Below, piece by piece: positions 43,219 to 52,123 of a DNA stretch of 64,000 nt. Numbering within the stretch: the first letter of the stretch is position 1; each line of letters opens with the position of its first letter. The notes below the pieces were generated by a model that did no database searches, was not told the origin of the DNA, and worked only from the letters and a program-made list of their open reading frames with translations. This DNA is from an uncultured Collinsella sp. (lineage in GTDB: Bacteria > Actinomycetota > Coriobacteriia > Coriobacteriales > Coriobacteriaceae), in contig UQKM01000008.1 in assembly GCA_900541685.1 (NCBI GenBank), positions 1 through 64,000 on the forward strand, given 5' to 3'. Position numbers and translations under genes: made by a program.

Positions 43219-43926
43219 ATGCCCCAGATTGATGATGCCAAGCTGTTTGGCAATGCCGAGGATCAGCGTGCGTACGAGGACTTTTGCGCCAATCAGGAGG
43301 CGGTCGAGAAGTTTACGCTCGACAAGCCCGCGCTTATCTGCCGTTGGCGCATGTCCAACAAAAAGGTGCCCATGCTCAACCGTCACATTCGCGCGCTGTC
43401 CGAGCGCTTGGTGCAGGGCGAGCCGCTTACCCATAACATGCTCAGCTGGGCCAAGCAGCACGTTGAGTGGTCGCTAGCCGAGGGCGACTATACCGCGCAC
43501 GACGGTGTGCTCATGCTGGTGATCGACATCAACGGCAACGCCGCCATGACAGTGGGGGAGTACGAGCCGCTCGCCGATACGTCAGCCAAGGCGCTGCGTG
43601 CCCGCTCTGCCGAGGCCCGTTCCGAGGCCGACGAAACCGGCGTGGCGCCCGAGCTGCTTGCTGCCGTCAACGACGGCGAGCTGGCCTTTGTGGCGCCGGC
43701 GGACGAGTGCCTGTGCGGCACGGCGACGCTCATCGAACAGCTGGCCCAGACCAAGGACATCCCGGTCACGCGCGTAGACATCCCCGCTCAGCTCAAGGGC
43801 GCGCTGTTCCTGGTGAGCGACGAGCACGGCGTGGTCCCCGCCGACGATACCGATGCCGCCGAGGCGGACGCCGCCACGGTCGCCTTCTTCGCCGACGGCT
43901 ACGAAAAGCTTCGCGCCCGCCGCTAA
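43219..43926 (+). CDS. Hypothetical protein
   Basis: 235 residues from the ATG at 43219 (GAAAGG upstream); the frame extends eight codons further. Not recognised: acidic, soluble, with VLMLVIDINGNAAMTVGEYE in the middle and no cysteine-rich or catalytic motif. The C-terminal half (LFLVSDEHGVVPADD) could form a second small alpha/beta domain. It is a single gene with a TATAAG promoter-like sequence about 30 nt upstream. Confidence 0.7.
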   Translation: MPQIDDAKLFGNAEDQRAYEDFCANQEAVEKFTLDKPALICRWRMSNKKVPMLNRHIRALSERLVQGEPLTHNMLSWAKQHVEWSLAEGDYTAHDGVLMLVIDINGNAAMTVGEYEPLADTSAKALRARSAEARSEADETGVAPELLAAVNDGELAFVAPADECLCGTATLIEQLAQTKDIPVTRVDIPAQLKGALFLVSDEHGVVPADDTDAAEADAATVAFFADGYEKLRARR

Positions 43927-44106
43927 ATGATTTTTCTGGGACGGGGATTATTTAATCATTTGATCCCCGCGCCCGCTGCGAGCGAGGGGCGATTCGAACG
44001 CTTTCGTTCGCGAACAGTTCTGTCACCTTAATGCCGCGCGAGGCGCGCACCGGCGACTTCGCGGCAATAATGGCAGTAAGACAACCAAGAGGGGGGAACG
44101 GAATCC

Positions 44107-44778
44107 ATGGCGCTGATCTATATCGTTGAGGACGACGAGCCCATTCGTCGCGAGCTTGCCGACATCCTTGCCCGTGCCGGTTTTGAGGTCGAGGCCTGCG
44201 AATCGTTCGAGCACGTCTCGCGCGATATTCTCGCTGCCGCGCCCGATCTGGTACTGCTCGACCTCACGCTTCCTGTCAAAGACGGCCAACACATCTGCCA
44301 CGAAGTCCGTCGCGAATCCGAGGTCCCCATCATCGTCCTCACGTCGCGCACGACCGAGATCGACGAGGTCATGGCCATGACGCTCGGCGCGGACGATTTT
44401 ATTTCCAAGCCCTATAGCGCCCGCGTCCTCGTGGCGCGCATCAACGCGCTGATGCGCCGCACCACGGCGGCAGGCGAGCGTAGCACCATGGTCCACAAGG
44501 GGCTGGAACTCGACCTCGCCCGCTCCGCGGTCACCAACACGGCAACCGGCGACAGCACCGAGCTCACCAAAAACGAGCTGCGCATCCTCTCTCTGCTCCT
44601 GAGTCGCGCGGGCAAGATTGTCTCGCGCTCGGCCATCATGCAGGACCTGTGGGACTCCGATGCCTTCGTGGACGACAACACGCTCACCGTCAACATCAAC
44701 CGCCTGCGCACCACGCTCGACAAGATCGGCGTCAAGGGGTATCTGACCACGCATCGCGGCCAGGGCTATTCGGTCTAG
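44107..44778 (+). CDS. OmpR-family response regulator (BceR/GraR-like)
   Basis: 223 residues. Receiver MALIYIVEDDEPI, phosphoacceptor in VLLDLTLP, Lys in FISKPYSARV; winged helix ending THRGQGYSV. GGGGGGAACGG upstream of the ATG is G-rich. The kinase gene follows with no gap. The short signalling kinase behind it is of the intramembrane-sensing type, which usually responds to cell-wall antibiotics or antimicrobial peptides. Confidence 0.9.
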   Translation: MALIYIVEDDEPIRRELADILARAGFEVEACESFEHVSRDILAAAPDLVLLDLTLPVKDGQHICHEVRRESEVPIIVLTSRTTEIDEVMAMTLGADDFISKPYSARVLVARINALMRRTTAAGERSTMVHKGLELDLARSAVTNTATGDSTELTKNELRILSLLLSRAGKIVSRSAIMQDLWDSDAFVDDNTLTVNINRLRTTLDKIGVKGYLTTHRGQGYSV

Positions 44779-45834
44779 GTGCCAGCTATGTCGTTTGGCA
44801 AGTTCTTTAAAGATGCGCTGTTGCCCGTCGCCGTGTGGACGTGCGGCGTGCTGCTGAGCTGCTTTGTGCTGACGGTTGCCGGGGCCCCGGCATCTATCGT
44901 GGTCGTGGCGGTCGGTGTGTCCTTTATCTTTGGCATGCTCGGCATCGTGATCGAGTACGCGCGCCGTCGTCGATTTTTGCACCAGTTGGAGCGTGCAGCC
45001 GAGGAGCTGGAAAGTCCCGCGTGGGTACAGGAGATGGTGCAATGCCCAACCTATGCCGAGGGCGAGCTCGAGTACGAGGTCCTGCGCCGGGTGGGCAAGG
45101 CTGCCTGCGACGAGGTTGCGGAAGGCCGACGTCAGACCGATGACTATCGCGACTATATCGAGAGCTGGGTCCACGAGGCCAAGCTGCCCCTGGCGGCAGC
45201 TCATCTGATTTTGGAAAACCTGGACGGCAGCGAAGGTGACCTCTCGCGTGTGGATGACCTTGTGGGTCGCGAGCTGGCTCGCGTTGAGCGCTATATCGAC
45301 CAGGCACTGTACTATGCGCGCTCGGAAGTCGTGGAGCGCGATTACCTGATTCGCCGCTGGGATCTTAAGACCTTGGTGACGGGCGCGATTAAGGCCAACG
45401 CGCGCGAACTCATTGCAGCGCACGTGGCTCCGGTGTGCGAGAACCTTGACTTCGAGGTCTTTACCGACGAAAAATGGCTCGAATTTATCCTGGGCCAGCT
45501 CATTCAGAACAGCATTAAATATGCGCGCGAGGACGGCGCGAAGATCGTGTTTTCGGGCGCGTTGTTGGACGAGGGCCTGGCGAGCGAACGCATCGAGCTC
45601 ACCGTTGCCGACAACGGCTGTGGCGTGAGCGCGGCCGACCTGCCGCGCGTGTTCGAGAAGGGCTTTACCGGCGACAACGGCCGCACCACCAAGCGCGCAA
45701 CGGGCATCGGCCTCTACCTGGTGGCGCGTCTGTGCTCCAAGATGGGCATCGACGTCACCGCAGCATCCGATCCCGGCGAAGGCTTTGTCGTAACGTTTGC
45801 CTTCTCAACGAACAAGTTCCAATATTTCGAGTAA
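44779..45834 (+). CDS. Intramembrane-sensing histidine kinase (BceS-like)
   Basis: 351 residues from the GTG right after the regulator's stop; an ATG at 44788 is an alternative. Two membrane spans with almost no extracellular loop (about 12-30 and 36-56), then the H box YIESWVHEAKLPLAAAHL with the acceptor His, N box FILGQLIQNSIKYA and G box KRATGIGLYLVAR. This is the layout of BceS/GraS-type kinases. The ABC transporter that normally senses for such kinases is not next to it. Confidence 0.88.
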   Translation: MPAMSFGKFFKDALLPVAVWTCGVLLSCFVLTVAGAPASIVVVAVGVSFIFGMLGIVIEYARRRRFLHQLERAAEELESPAWVQEMVQCPTYAEGELEYEVLRRVGKAACDEVAEGRRQTDDYRDYIESWVHEAKLPLAAAHLILENLDGSEGDLSRVDDLVGRELARVERYIDQALYYARSEVVERDYLIRRWDLKTLVTGAIKANARELIAAHVAPVCENLDFEVFTDEKWLEFILGQLIQNSIKYAREDGAKIVFSGALLDEGLASERIELTVADNGCGVSAADLPRVFEKGFTGDNGRTTKRATGIGLYLVARLCSKMGIDVTAASDPGEGFVVTFAFSTNKFQYFE

Positions 45835-45865
45835 CGCACGCGGCAGACGTCCGCCCAAACAAAAA

Positions 45866-45900
45866 CGCGCCGCCCCAACCGGGGCGGCACGCTATTTTTC
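45866..45900. terminator. Intrinsic terminator
   Basis: GCCGCCCC, AACC, GGGGCGGC with A's in front and TATTTTTC after: a strong stem serving the kinase gene and possibly the convergent usp gene. Confidence 0.85.
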
Positions 45901-45935
45901 TATCAGCCAACTCGTTGAAGTAAGGCTGCGAAGGT

Positions 45936-46022
45936 CGCGGGGCCGGGAGGGGTTTCCTAAGGGCACATTCCGCAGCCGCAACGCGGCGAGGACGTGCCCG
46001 TGGAAACCCCGCAGGCCCCGCG
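45936..46022. repeat. Long extragenic hairpin between convergent genes
   Basis: Arms CGCGGGGCC / GGCCCCGCG, GGGGTTTCC / GGAAACCCC and GGGCAC / GTGCCC in nested order over 87 bases. The loop holds GCAGCCGCAACGCGGC, another small stem. It sits just downstream of usp (minus strand). Confidence 0.7.
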
Positions 46023-46038
46023 GCCGGTGGGAGCAACG

Positions 46039-46476
46039 CTACTTTACGACCAAAATGTCGCAGTCCGTATTGCGCAGCAGGAACGTCGAAATTGAACCCA
46101 GCAGCGCATACTTGATCGAGGACAGGCCGCGGGCGCCGCAGAGCACCAGGTCGGGCTTGACCACGTCGAGCATCTCGTCCTTGAGCGTCTCGCGAATGCG
46201 GCCGGCGCGAATCATGACCTCGACCTCGGGAATGTCGGGATTGGCCTTGGCCTCTTCGAGCTGCTTGGCGATGGAGTTCTTAAATGCCTCCTCTAGGCCG
46301 TTGACCAGGTCGACCGGATAGGAGCCGGCGCTCTCGAGTGCCGTGGAATCGATAACGTGGCCGATAATCAGCTTGGCGCCGTTGTTCGCGGCGACCTTGA
46401 TGGCGCGTGCGAGCACAAAATCCTGCTGCTCAGTACCGTCGAGTGAAACAAATACCTTGGTGTAGCCCTCGTTCAT
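46039..46476 (-). CDS. Universal stress protein (UspA family)
   Basis: 145 residues. Begins YTKVFVSLDGTEQQD, has the LIIGHVID strand and the LVLCGARGLSSIKYALLGSIS block, close to the nucleotide-binding G-x-x-G-x(9)-G-S/T pattern of ATP-binding Usp. An AGGAGGAAACC ribosome site precedes the ATG. Single-domain, cytoplasmic. Confidence 0.9.
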   Translation of the reverse strand: MNEGYTKVFVSLDGTEQQDFVLARAIKVAANNGAKLIIGHVIDSTALESAGSYPVDLVNGLEEAFKNSIAKQLEEAKANPDIPEVEVMIRAGRIRETLKDEMLDVVKPDLVLCGARGLSSIKYALLGSISTFLLRNTDCDILVVK

Positions 46477-46725
46477 GGTTTCCTCCTTGGTCTATCGCAC
46501 GGGCGCGGGGCTCGTGCGTCGGGCGGGCGCGGGTGCGTTGACCGCCGGACACTTTATCTTGTTGCAGTTATACCCAAGGATTTCGGTTTAACTGCTCGCA
46601 ATTCTGTGAACGGGCGAGTTTTTTGGTAAGGGTAGGCGCGGTCGCACCGCCAACGGTTGATAATGGGACATCGCCCGCATCGTCCGCAGAACATCTACCG
46701 GCGGGTGTCTAACGAGGGGGTCCCT

Positions 46726-47706
46726 TTGGATATTATCGAGCTTCTAAAATCTGCCTTCATGGGCCTGGTCGAGGGCATCACCGAATGGCTGCCCGTTTCG
46801 TCGACGGGCCACATGATCTTGGTGGACGAGTTCGTCAAGATGAACGTGAGCGAGACGTTCTGGAATATGTTCCTGGTCGTGATTCAGCTCGGCGCCATTC
46901 TGGCCGTCTGCGTGCTGTTTTTCCACGAGCTCAACCCGTTCTCGCCCAGCAAGGGCAAGGAGGGCCGTCGCGACACCTGGGTGCTGTGGGGCAAGATTGT
47001 GCTCGGTTGCATTCCTGCGGCGGCGATCGGCCTGCCGCTCAACGACTGGATGGAGGAGCATTTCTACAACGCTCCCGTCGTGGCGCTGGCGCTCATTGTG
47101 TACGGCGTGCTGTTTATCGTGATCGAGAATTGGCGCGCGAGCAAGCGCGAGGAAATGGCCGTTGCCGGTTCGTTTGGTTCGCGTGCTGTGGTGTCGGGTG
47201 GACGTCCCGCCGGTGCGCACTTTGCGGCGCCCCCCACGGCTACCGCTGAGGATGAGGACGATGACGAGAATCTGGACTTTGGTTCCATCGCCACGCTCGA
47301 GGATCTAAGCTGGAAGACTGCGCTGGGTATCGGCTGCTTCCAGGTGCTTTCGCTGGTGCCTGGTACGTCTCGCTCCGGTTCTACCATCATCGGCGGCCTG
47401 CTTTTGGGCTGCACGCGCTCGGTGGCGTCTAAGTTCACGTTCTTCCTGGCCATCCCTGTCATGTTTGGCGCGAGTGCGCTCAAGCTGGTCAAGTACTTCA
47501 TCAAGGGCGGCACGTTCGGCACCAACGAGATCGCCATCTTGGGCGTGGGCTGCGTCGTCGCCTTTGTGGTGTCGCTCATTGCCATCAAGTGGCTTATGGG
47601 TTTCGTTCGCCGTCACGACTTCAAGTGCTTCGGCGTCTACCGCATCATCCTGGGCATCGTAGTGCTCGCGTACTTCTTCGTTCTGGAGCCTATGCTCGGC
47701 CTGTAA
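46726..47706 (+). CDS. uppP: Undecaprenyl-diphosphatase
   Basis: 326 residues from a TTG at 46726 with GAGGGGG 5-6 nt upstream; the open frame extends 23 codons further but without a site. Signature VEGITEWLPVSSTGHMIL and the second motif PGTSRSGSTI are complete, with eight or so membrane spans. It recycles the lipid carrier for peptidoglycan synthesis. Unusual: an acidic, Ala/Pro-rich loop of about 50 residues (SGGRPAGAHFAAPPTATAED and EDDDENLD) is inserted between spans near residues 142-192. Confidence 0.93.
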   Translation: MDIIELLKSAFMGLVEGITEWLPVSSTGHMILVDEFVKMNVSETFWNMFLVVIQLGAILAVCVLFFHELNPFSPSKGKEGRRDTWVLWGKIVLGCIPAAAIGLPLNDWMEEHFYNAPVVALALIVYGVLFIVIENWRASKREEMAVAGSFGSRAVVSGGRPAGAHFAAPPTATAEDEDDDENLDFGSIATLEDLSWKTALGIGCFQVLSLVPGTSRSGSTIIGGLLLGCTRSVASKFTFFLAIPVMFGASALKLVKYFIKGGTFGTNEIAILGVGCVVAFVVSLIAIKWLMGFVRRHDFKCFGVYRIILGIVVLAYFFVLEPMLGL

Positions 47707-47750
47707 CTTGGTTGACGCTGCGCGGCGGCCAGAGCGACAATTTGTCATTC

Positions 47751-47794
47751 AAAGAGGGCGGCATGACCAAAAGGTCTATGCCGTCCTCTTTTTT
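47751..47794 (+). terminator. Intrinsic terminator of uppP
   Basis: AAAGAGGGCGGCATGACC / GGTCTATGCCGTCCTCTTTTTT, one of the longest stems in the window (about 17 bp), ending in six T. Confidence 0.9.
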
Positions 47795-47841
47795 GGGCGA
47801 TGGGGCGGGCTTGACGGTGGCGCACGGAGTCGTGGTGTGAT

Positions 47842-47872
47842 TTGCGTCGGTGTCCGCGCGGCTCGGTATACT
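47842..47872 (+). promoter_or_regulatory. Possible promoter of pcrA
   Basis: TTGCGT at 47842-47847 and TATACT at 47867-47872 with a 19-base spacer, about 60 nt before the start codon. The -10 is good; the spacer is long. Confidence 0.4.
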
Positions 47873-47933
47873 GGTACGGCTCAAACTATGGCGCTGCCCG
47901 CAGGCGCGCCGTCTGTCAGATGAGGAGTCGCCC

Positions 47934-50834
47934 ATGACCCAGCCCTTGCCCTGGGAAAAGAACGCCGCGGTGCCCGTGCCGCCCGCGCCGGAACCCGTGC
48001 CGCTCGATGCATACACCGCCCCCGCTGCGCCGGAGCCCGAGCTCGTTCCGCTCGACATCTACGACGCTCCCGCGCCGGCGCACAAGCCCGCCAAGCCGCT
48101 CGTCGACATCGACAGCCTTAATCCCGCCCAGCGCGAGGCGGTCCTGTCCACCGAGGGCCCGTTGCTGGTGCTCGCCGGCGCCGGCTCGGGCAAGACTCGC
48201 GTCTTGACCTTCCGCATCGCACATATGCTCGGCGACTTGGGCGTTAAGCCCTGGCAGGTCCTGGCCATCACGTTTACCAACAAGGCCGCGGCCGAGATGC
48301 GCGAGCGTCTGGCGGCACTCATCCCCAGTGGCACCCGCGGCATGTGGGTGTGCACCTTCCACGCCATGTGCGTGCGCATGCTGCGCGAGGACGCCGACCT
48401 GCTGGGCTACACCGGTCAGTTCACCATCTATGACGACGATGACTCAAAGCGCATGGTGCGTGACATTATGCAGGCGCTCGGCATTGAGCAAAAGCAGTTC
48501 CCCATCAACATGATCCGCAGCAAGATCAGCTCGGCCAAAAACGCCATGATTGGGCCCGAGGACATGCTCAAGAGTGCCGATAGCCCCAACGACAAAAAGG
48601 CCGCGCAGGTCTACCTGGAGCTGGAGCGTCGCCTGCGCGCCGCCAACGCGATGGACTTCGACGACCTGCTCGTGCGCGCGCTCGAGTTGCTGCGCACCCG
48701 CCCCGAGGTGCTCGACAAGTACCAGGAGCGCTTCCGCTACATTAGCGTCGACGAGTATCAGGACACCAACCACGTCCAGTACGAGATCGCCAACCTGCTG
48801 GCCGCCAAGTACCAAAACCTTATGGTCGTGGGCGACGATGACCAGTCCATTTACAGCTGGCGTGGCGCCGACATCACCAACATCCTGGACTTTGAGCAGG
48901 ACTTTAAAAACTGCAAGACCGTCAAGCTGGAGCAGAACTATCGCTCTACGGGTCATATCCTGAGCGCCGCCAACGCCGTGGTGCGTCACAACTCGCAGCG
49001 CAAGGACAAGCGCCTGTTTACGGCAGAGGGCGATGGCGAGAAGATTCAGGCTTTCCAGGCAAGCGACGAGCGCGACGAAGGTCGCTGGATTGCCGGCGAG
49101 ATCGAAAAGCTGCATGCCAAGGGTACGAGCTACGACGATATCGCCGTGTTCTACCGCACCAACGCCCAGTCGCGTATCCTCGAAGATATGTTCCTGCGCG
49201 CGGGCGTGCCCTACAAGATCGTCGGCGGCACGCGATTCTTCGACCGCGCCGAGATTCGCGACGTCATGGCCTACCTCAAGATGATCGTGAACCCGGCCGA
49301 CGAGATGAGCGTCAAGCGCGTCATCAACACGCCGCGCCGCGGCATCGGCTCCACCTCGATCCAAAAGATCGAGCAGCTGGCGCGCGACAACCGCTGCTCG
49401 TTCTTCCAGGCCTGCGAGATCGCGTGCGCCGAGACGGGCATGTTTAGCGCCAAGGTGCGCAATGGCCTGTCGAGCTTTGTGTCGCTGGTGCGCGAGGGCC
49501 GCCGCATGGACGGCGAGCTCAAGGACGTTGTCGAGATGATTGTTGACAAGACGGGCCTGCTGCAGGCCTTCCGCGCCGAGGGCACCATGGAGTCCGAGAG
49601 CCGCGCTGAGAACATCCAGGAATTCCTGGGCGTCGCCGCCGAATTTGAGGAGACGCACGAGGATATCGAGGGTACGCTCGAGAGCTTGGAAGAGCTGCGC
49701 GCGGCTGGCGTTGCCGATGTGCCGGCCGGCGCTGAGCCCAAGCCCGTCGTGGTGAGCGCACCTGCGCCCGAGCCGGGACCGTCCGCACCTGTGTCCTCGT
49801 TTGAGGCGCTCGTTGGCGCGCGTGATGCCGCAGGTTCCAATCCGCTCGATAGCTTGGCCGCTCCGGCGCTCTCGCCGCAGGATGCCCTGGCCGCCGCCAT
49901 CGCGGGCAACGCGTATGCCGCGCCGACGGAGATGCCGGCGGGTGCCGTGCATGCCGACGAGATTGAGCGCACCTACGGTCCGCTCACCTGTAAGGCGCTG
50001 CCGGCACTCATGGAGTGGCTGGCCCTGCGCTCCGACTTGGATTCCCTGGCCGGCGAGACGCATGCCATCACCATGATGACCATCCACTCCGCCAAGGGTC
50101 TGGAGTTCCCGGCGGTGTTCGTGGCCGGCATGGAGGAGGGTATCTTTCCGCACGTGCACGACTTTGGCGGCAGTGACGATCCGGGCAAGCTCGAGGAGGA
50201 GCGTCGCCTGGCCTACGTTGCCATCACGCGTGCCCGTAAGCGCCTGTTCTTGACCTATGCGGCCACGCGTCGCACCTACGGCTCGACCTCTGCCAACCCG
50301 CGCTCGCGCTTCCTCAACGAGATTCCGTTTGAGGATATCGAGTTTAGCGGTATCGGTTCTGCCGGTTTTGAGGGCACGGGCTGGGAGAAGCGCGGCGACC
50401 GTCACGGCACCTTTGGATCGGGCATGGGCTCGGATATGTACGGCGGCAAGGTGTTTGGCTCGCGTACGCGCTCGACGGGCGGCTCTGGCTCGCGCGGCGG
50501 GTCGAGCTTCGACGATTTCTTTGGCGGCAGCAGTTACGGGACCGAGCGCCATCGTGGGGTTTCGCCCGACGCCGGCCGTGTTGCCTCGACCTTTGGATCG
50601 GGCGCGCCGCGAGCCAAAAAGCCGTCGTCCAAGGTGTCGCCGACGGTGGAGCGCAAGGTCGATCGCGCTAGCGCGTCGCAGGACTTTGCCGCGGGCGATA
50701 CCGTGAGTCATAAGACCTTTGGCACGGGTACTGTGATCTCGGTCGCCGGAGACATGATCGAGGTCCAATTCGAAAAAACCGGCCAGACCAAAAAGCTTAT
50801 GAAAGGTTTTGCACCGATCGTCAAGCTGTCGTAA
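47934..50834 (+). CDS. pcrA: UvrD/PcrA-type ATP-dependent DNA helicase
   Basis: 966 residues from the ATG at 47934 (AGGAG upstream). SF1A motifs: LAGAGSGKTRVLTFR, TFTNKAAAEMR, VDEYQDTNH, VGDDDQSIYSWRGA, LEQNYRST, TMMTIHSAKGLEFPAVF and VAITRARKRLFL. The C terminus ends with the PcrA beta-domain DTVSHKTFGTGTVIS, which binds RNA polymerase. Extras: a Pro-rich N-terminal tail of about 55 residues and a low-complexity insertion of about 100 residues before the HSAKGLEF motif (about 595-675). Roles are excision repair, replication restart and removal of RecA. Confidence 0.95.
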   Translation: MTQPLPWEKNAAVPVPPAPEPVPLDAYTAPAAPEPELVPLDIYDAPAPAHKPAKPLVDIDSLNPAQREAVLSTEGPLLVLAGAGSGKTRVLTFRIAHMLGDLGVKPWQVLAITFTNKAAAEMRERLAALIPSGTRGMWVCTFHAMCVRMLREDADLLGYTGQFTIYDDDDSKRMVRDIMQALGIEQKQFPINMIRSKISSAKNAMIGPEDMLKSADSPNDKKAAQVYLELERRLRAANAMDFDDLLVRALELLRTRPEVLDKYQERFRYISVDEYQDTNHVQYEIANLLAAKYQNLMVVGDDDQSIYSWRGADITNILDFEQDFKNCKTVKLEQNYRSTGHILSAANAVVRHNSQRKDKRLFTAEGDGEKIQAFQASDERDEGRWIAGEIEKLHAKGTSYDDIAVFYRTNAQSRILEDMFLRAGVPYKIVGGTRFFDRAEIRDVMAYLKMIVNPADEMSVKRVINTPRRGIGSTSIQKIEQLARDNRCSFFQACEIACAETGMFSAKVRNGLSSFVSLVREGRRMDGELKDVVEMIVDKTGLLQAFRAEGTMESESRAENIQEFLGVAAEFEETHEDIEGTLESLEELRAAGVADVPAGAEPKPVVVSAPAPEPGPSAPVSSFEALVGARDAAGSNPLDSLAAPALSPQDALAAAIAGNAYAAPTEMPAGAVHADEIERTYGPLTCKALPALMEWLALRSDLDSLAGETHAITMMTIHSAKGLEFPAVFVAGMEEGIFPHVHDFGGSDDPGKLEEERRLAYVAITRARKRLFLTYAATRRTYGSTSANPRSRFLNEIPFEDIEFSGIGSAGFEGTGWEKRGDRHGTFGSGMGSDMYGGKVFGSRTRSTGGSGSRGGSSFDDFFGGSSYGTERHRGVSPDAGRVASTFGSGAPRAKKPSSKVSPTVERKVDRASASQDFAAGDTVSHKTFGTGTVISVAGDMIEVQFEKTGQTKKLMKGFAPIVKLS

Positions 50835-50842
50835 TCCCGGCG

Positions 50843-50969
50843 GACCTGGGTGGGCGTATAGGGCAACATCGCCTGCTCGGGCAGTCCTGCTCGCACGGAG
50901 AGCACATTAAGTGCTCTCCGGCTCGTGCGGAACTCGCGACCGATGTTGCCCTATACGCCCACCCAGGTC
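50843..50969. repeat. Very long perfect hairpin behind pcrA
   Basis: 29-base perfect arms (50843-50871 and 50941-50969), beginning GACCTGGGTGGGCGTATAGG, with an internal hairpin GGAGAGCAC / GTGCTCTCC in the 69-base loop. No T run follows. Too long for an ordinary terminator and with no similarity to coding sequence. Confidence 0.9.
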
Positions 50970-51059
50970 CTCAGGTGACGTTGCTTGCGAACGTCGCTCT
51001 ACTCGTTCGCTTTTTGGTCTGGAGAGCCGGGTGGGCTGATAGAAAAATAGATGTGAGTA

Positions 51060-51091
51060 GGGGCTCCTCCGTTGATGAACGAGGGAGCCCC
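51060..51091. terminator. Intrinsic terminator between convergent pcrA and manA
   Basis: GGGGCTCC / GGGAGCCCC with a loop of about 13 bases, T's at 51092-51096 on the plus strand and A-rich sequence on the other side. Confidence 0.75.
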
Positions 51092-51118
51092 TTGTTTCGT
51101 TTTGGTTGTTGTTGCGAC

Positions 51119-52051
51119 CTAGAGGTGGCTGATGATCAGTTCCATCTTGCCTTCGAGTTCGATCTGGTTCACGGTGCTCGGGGCCAGCAGGTGGCTGCCC
51201 TTGTGAACGGGCTCGCCGCACACGGTGCCCTCGCCGTCGATGACCGACAGGCACATGAAGGGCCAGTGCTGCTCCAAGGTCTTGCTGCCGTCGACGCGCA
51301 CGCGATCGACGGTGTAGCAGGAGTTAGACTCGAGCTCGGTCACGCCATCGACCTCGGGCGCGGTCACCGTGCCGTCGGTCGGAGCCTGAACGTCAAAATC
51401 GATGCAATCCAGGCTCTGCTCAATGTGAAGTGGGCGCAGCTTGCCGTCGGTGCCGGGGCGGTCGTAGTCGTACAGGCGATACGTCACGTCGCTCGACTGC
51501 TGCGTCTCCAAAATGAGCGTACCGGTTTTGATGGCGTGCACGGTGCCGGAGTCGATTTGGAAAAAGTCGCCCTTGTGAATCGGCAGCACGTTGAGCATCT
51601 CGTCCCAGCGGCCGTCCTCGATCATCTGCGCGGCCTCGGCGCGGTCGTGCGCGCGCTGGCCGACGATGATCGTGGCACCGGGCTCGCAATCAAGCACGTA
51701 CCAGCACTCGGTCTTGCCCAGGCTTCCGTTCTCGTGCTCGGCGGCGTACTCGTCGTTGGGGTGAATCTGGATCGAAAGGTCGTCCTTGGCGTCCAGAATC
51801 TTGATGAGCAGCGGGAACTCCTTGCCCTCGCAATTGCCAAAGAGCTCGCGGTGCTCGGCCCACAGCCACGAAAGCGTGTGGCCTGTATACGGGCCCTCCG
51901 CAATCTGGCAGTCGCCGTTGGGATGGGCCGAGATGGCCCAGCACTCACCGATGGGACCCTCGGGAATGTCGTAACCAAACACGGTCTCCAGCTGGCGGCC
52001 GCCCCAGATCTTCTCGTGAAAGATCGGCGTCAGTTTAATCAAATCGGACAT
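51119..52051 (-). CDS. manA: Mannose-6-phosphate isomerase, class I type
   Basis: 310 residues from the ATG at 52051 (GGGAG 7 nt upstream). Begins LIKLTPIFHEKIWGG, contains ECWAISAHPNGDCQIA, FPLLIKILDAKDDLSIQIHPND (zinc-binding QIHPND) and TECWYVLDCEPGA. It interconverts mannose-6-P and fructose-6-P. It lies 72 nt downstream of a GntR regulator on the same strand, so expression is probably tied to that regulator. Confidence 0.93.
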   Translation of the reverse strand: MSDLIKLTPIFHEKIWGGRQLETVFGYDIPEGPIGECWAISAHPNGDCQIAEGPYTGHTLSWLWAEHRELFGNCEGKEFPLLIKILDAKDDLSIQIHPNDEYAAEHENGSLGKTECWYVLDCEPGATIIVGQRAHDRAEAAQMIEDGRWDEMLNVLPIHKGDFFQIDSGTVHAIKTGTLILETQQSSDVTYRLYDYDRPGTDGKLRPLHIEQSLDCIDFDVQAPTDGTVTAPEVDGVTELESNSCYTVDRVRVDGSKTLEQHWPFMCLSVIDGEGTVCGEPVHKGSHLLAPSTVNQIELEGKMELIISHL

Positions 52052-52123
52052 GTGCATACTCCCATAAGGTTGTGCGGGTGCCGCGTAAGACAGCTCAAAA
52101 CGAGCACCCACCGGATTACAAAA

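Noticed and set aside
48444..50768. 774-codon minus-strand open frame over pcrA
   Set aside because: Shadow of a well-supported helicase gene.
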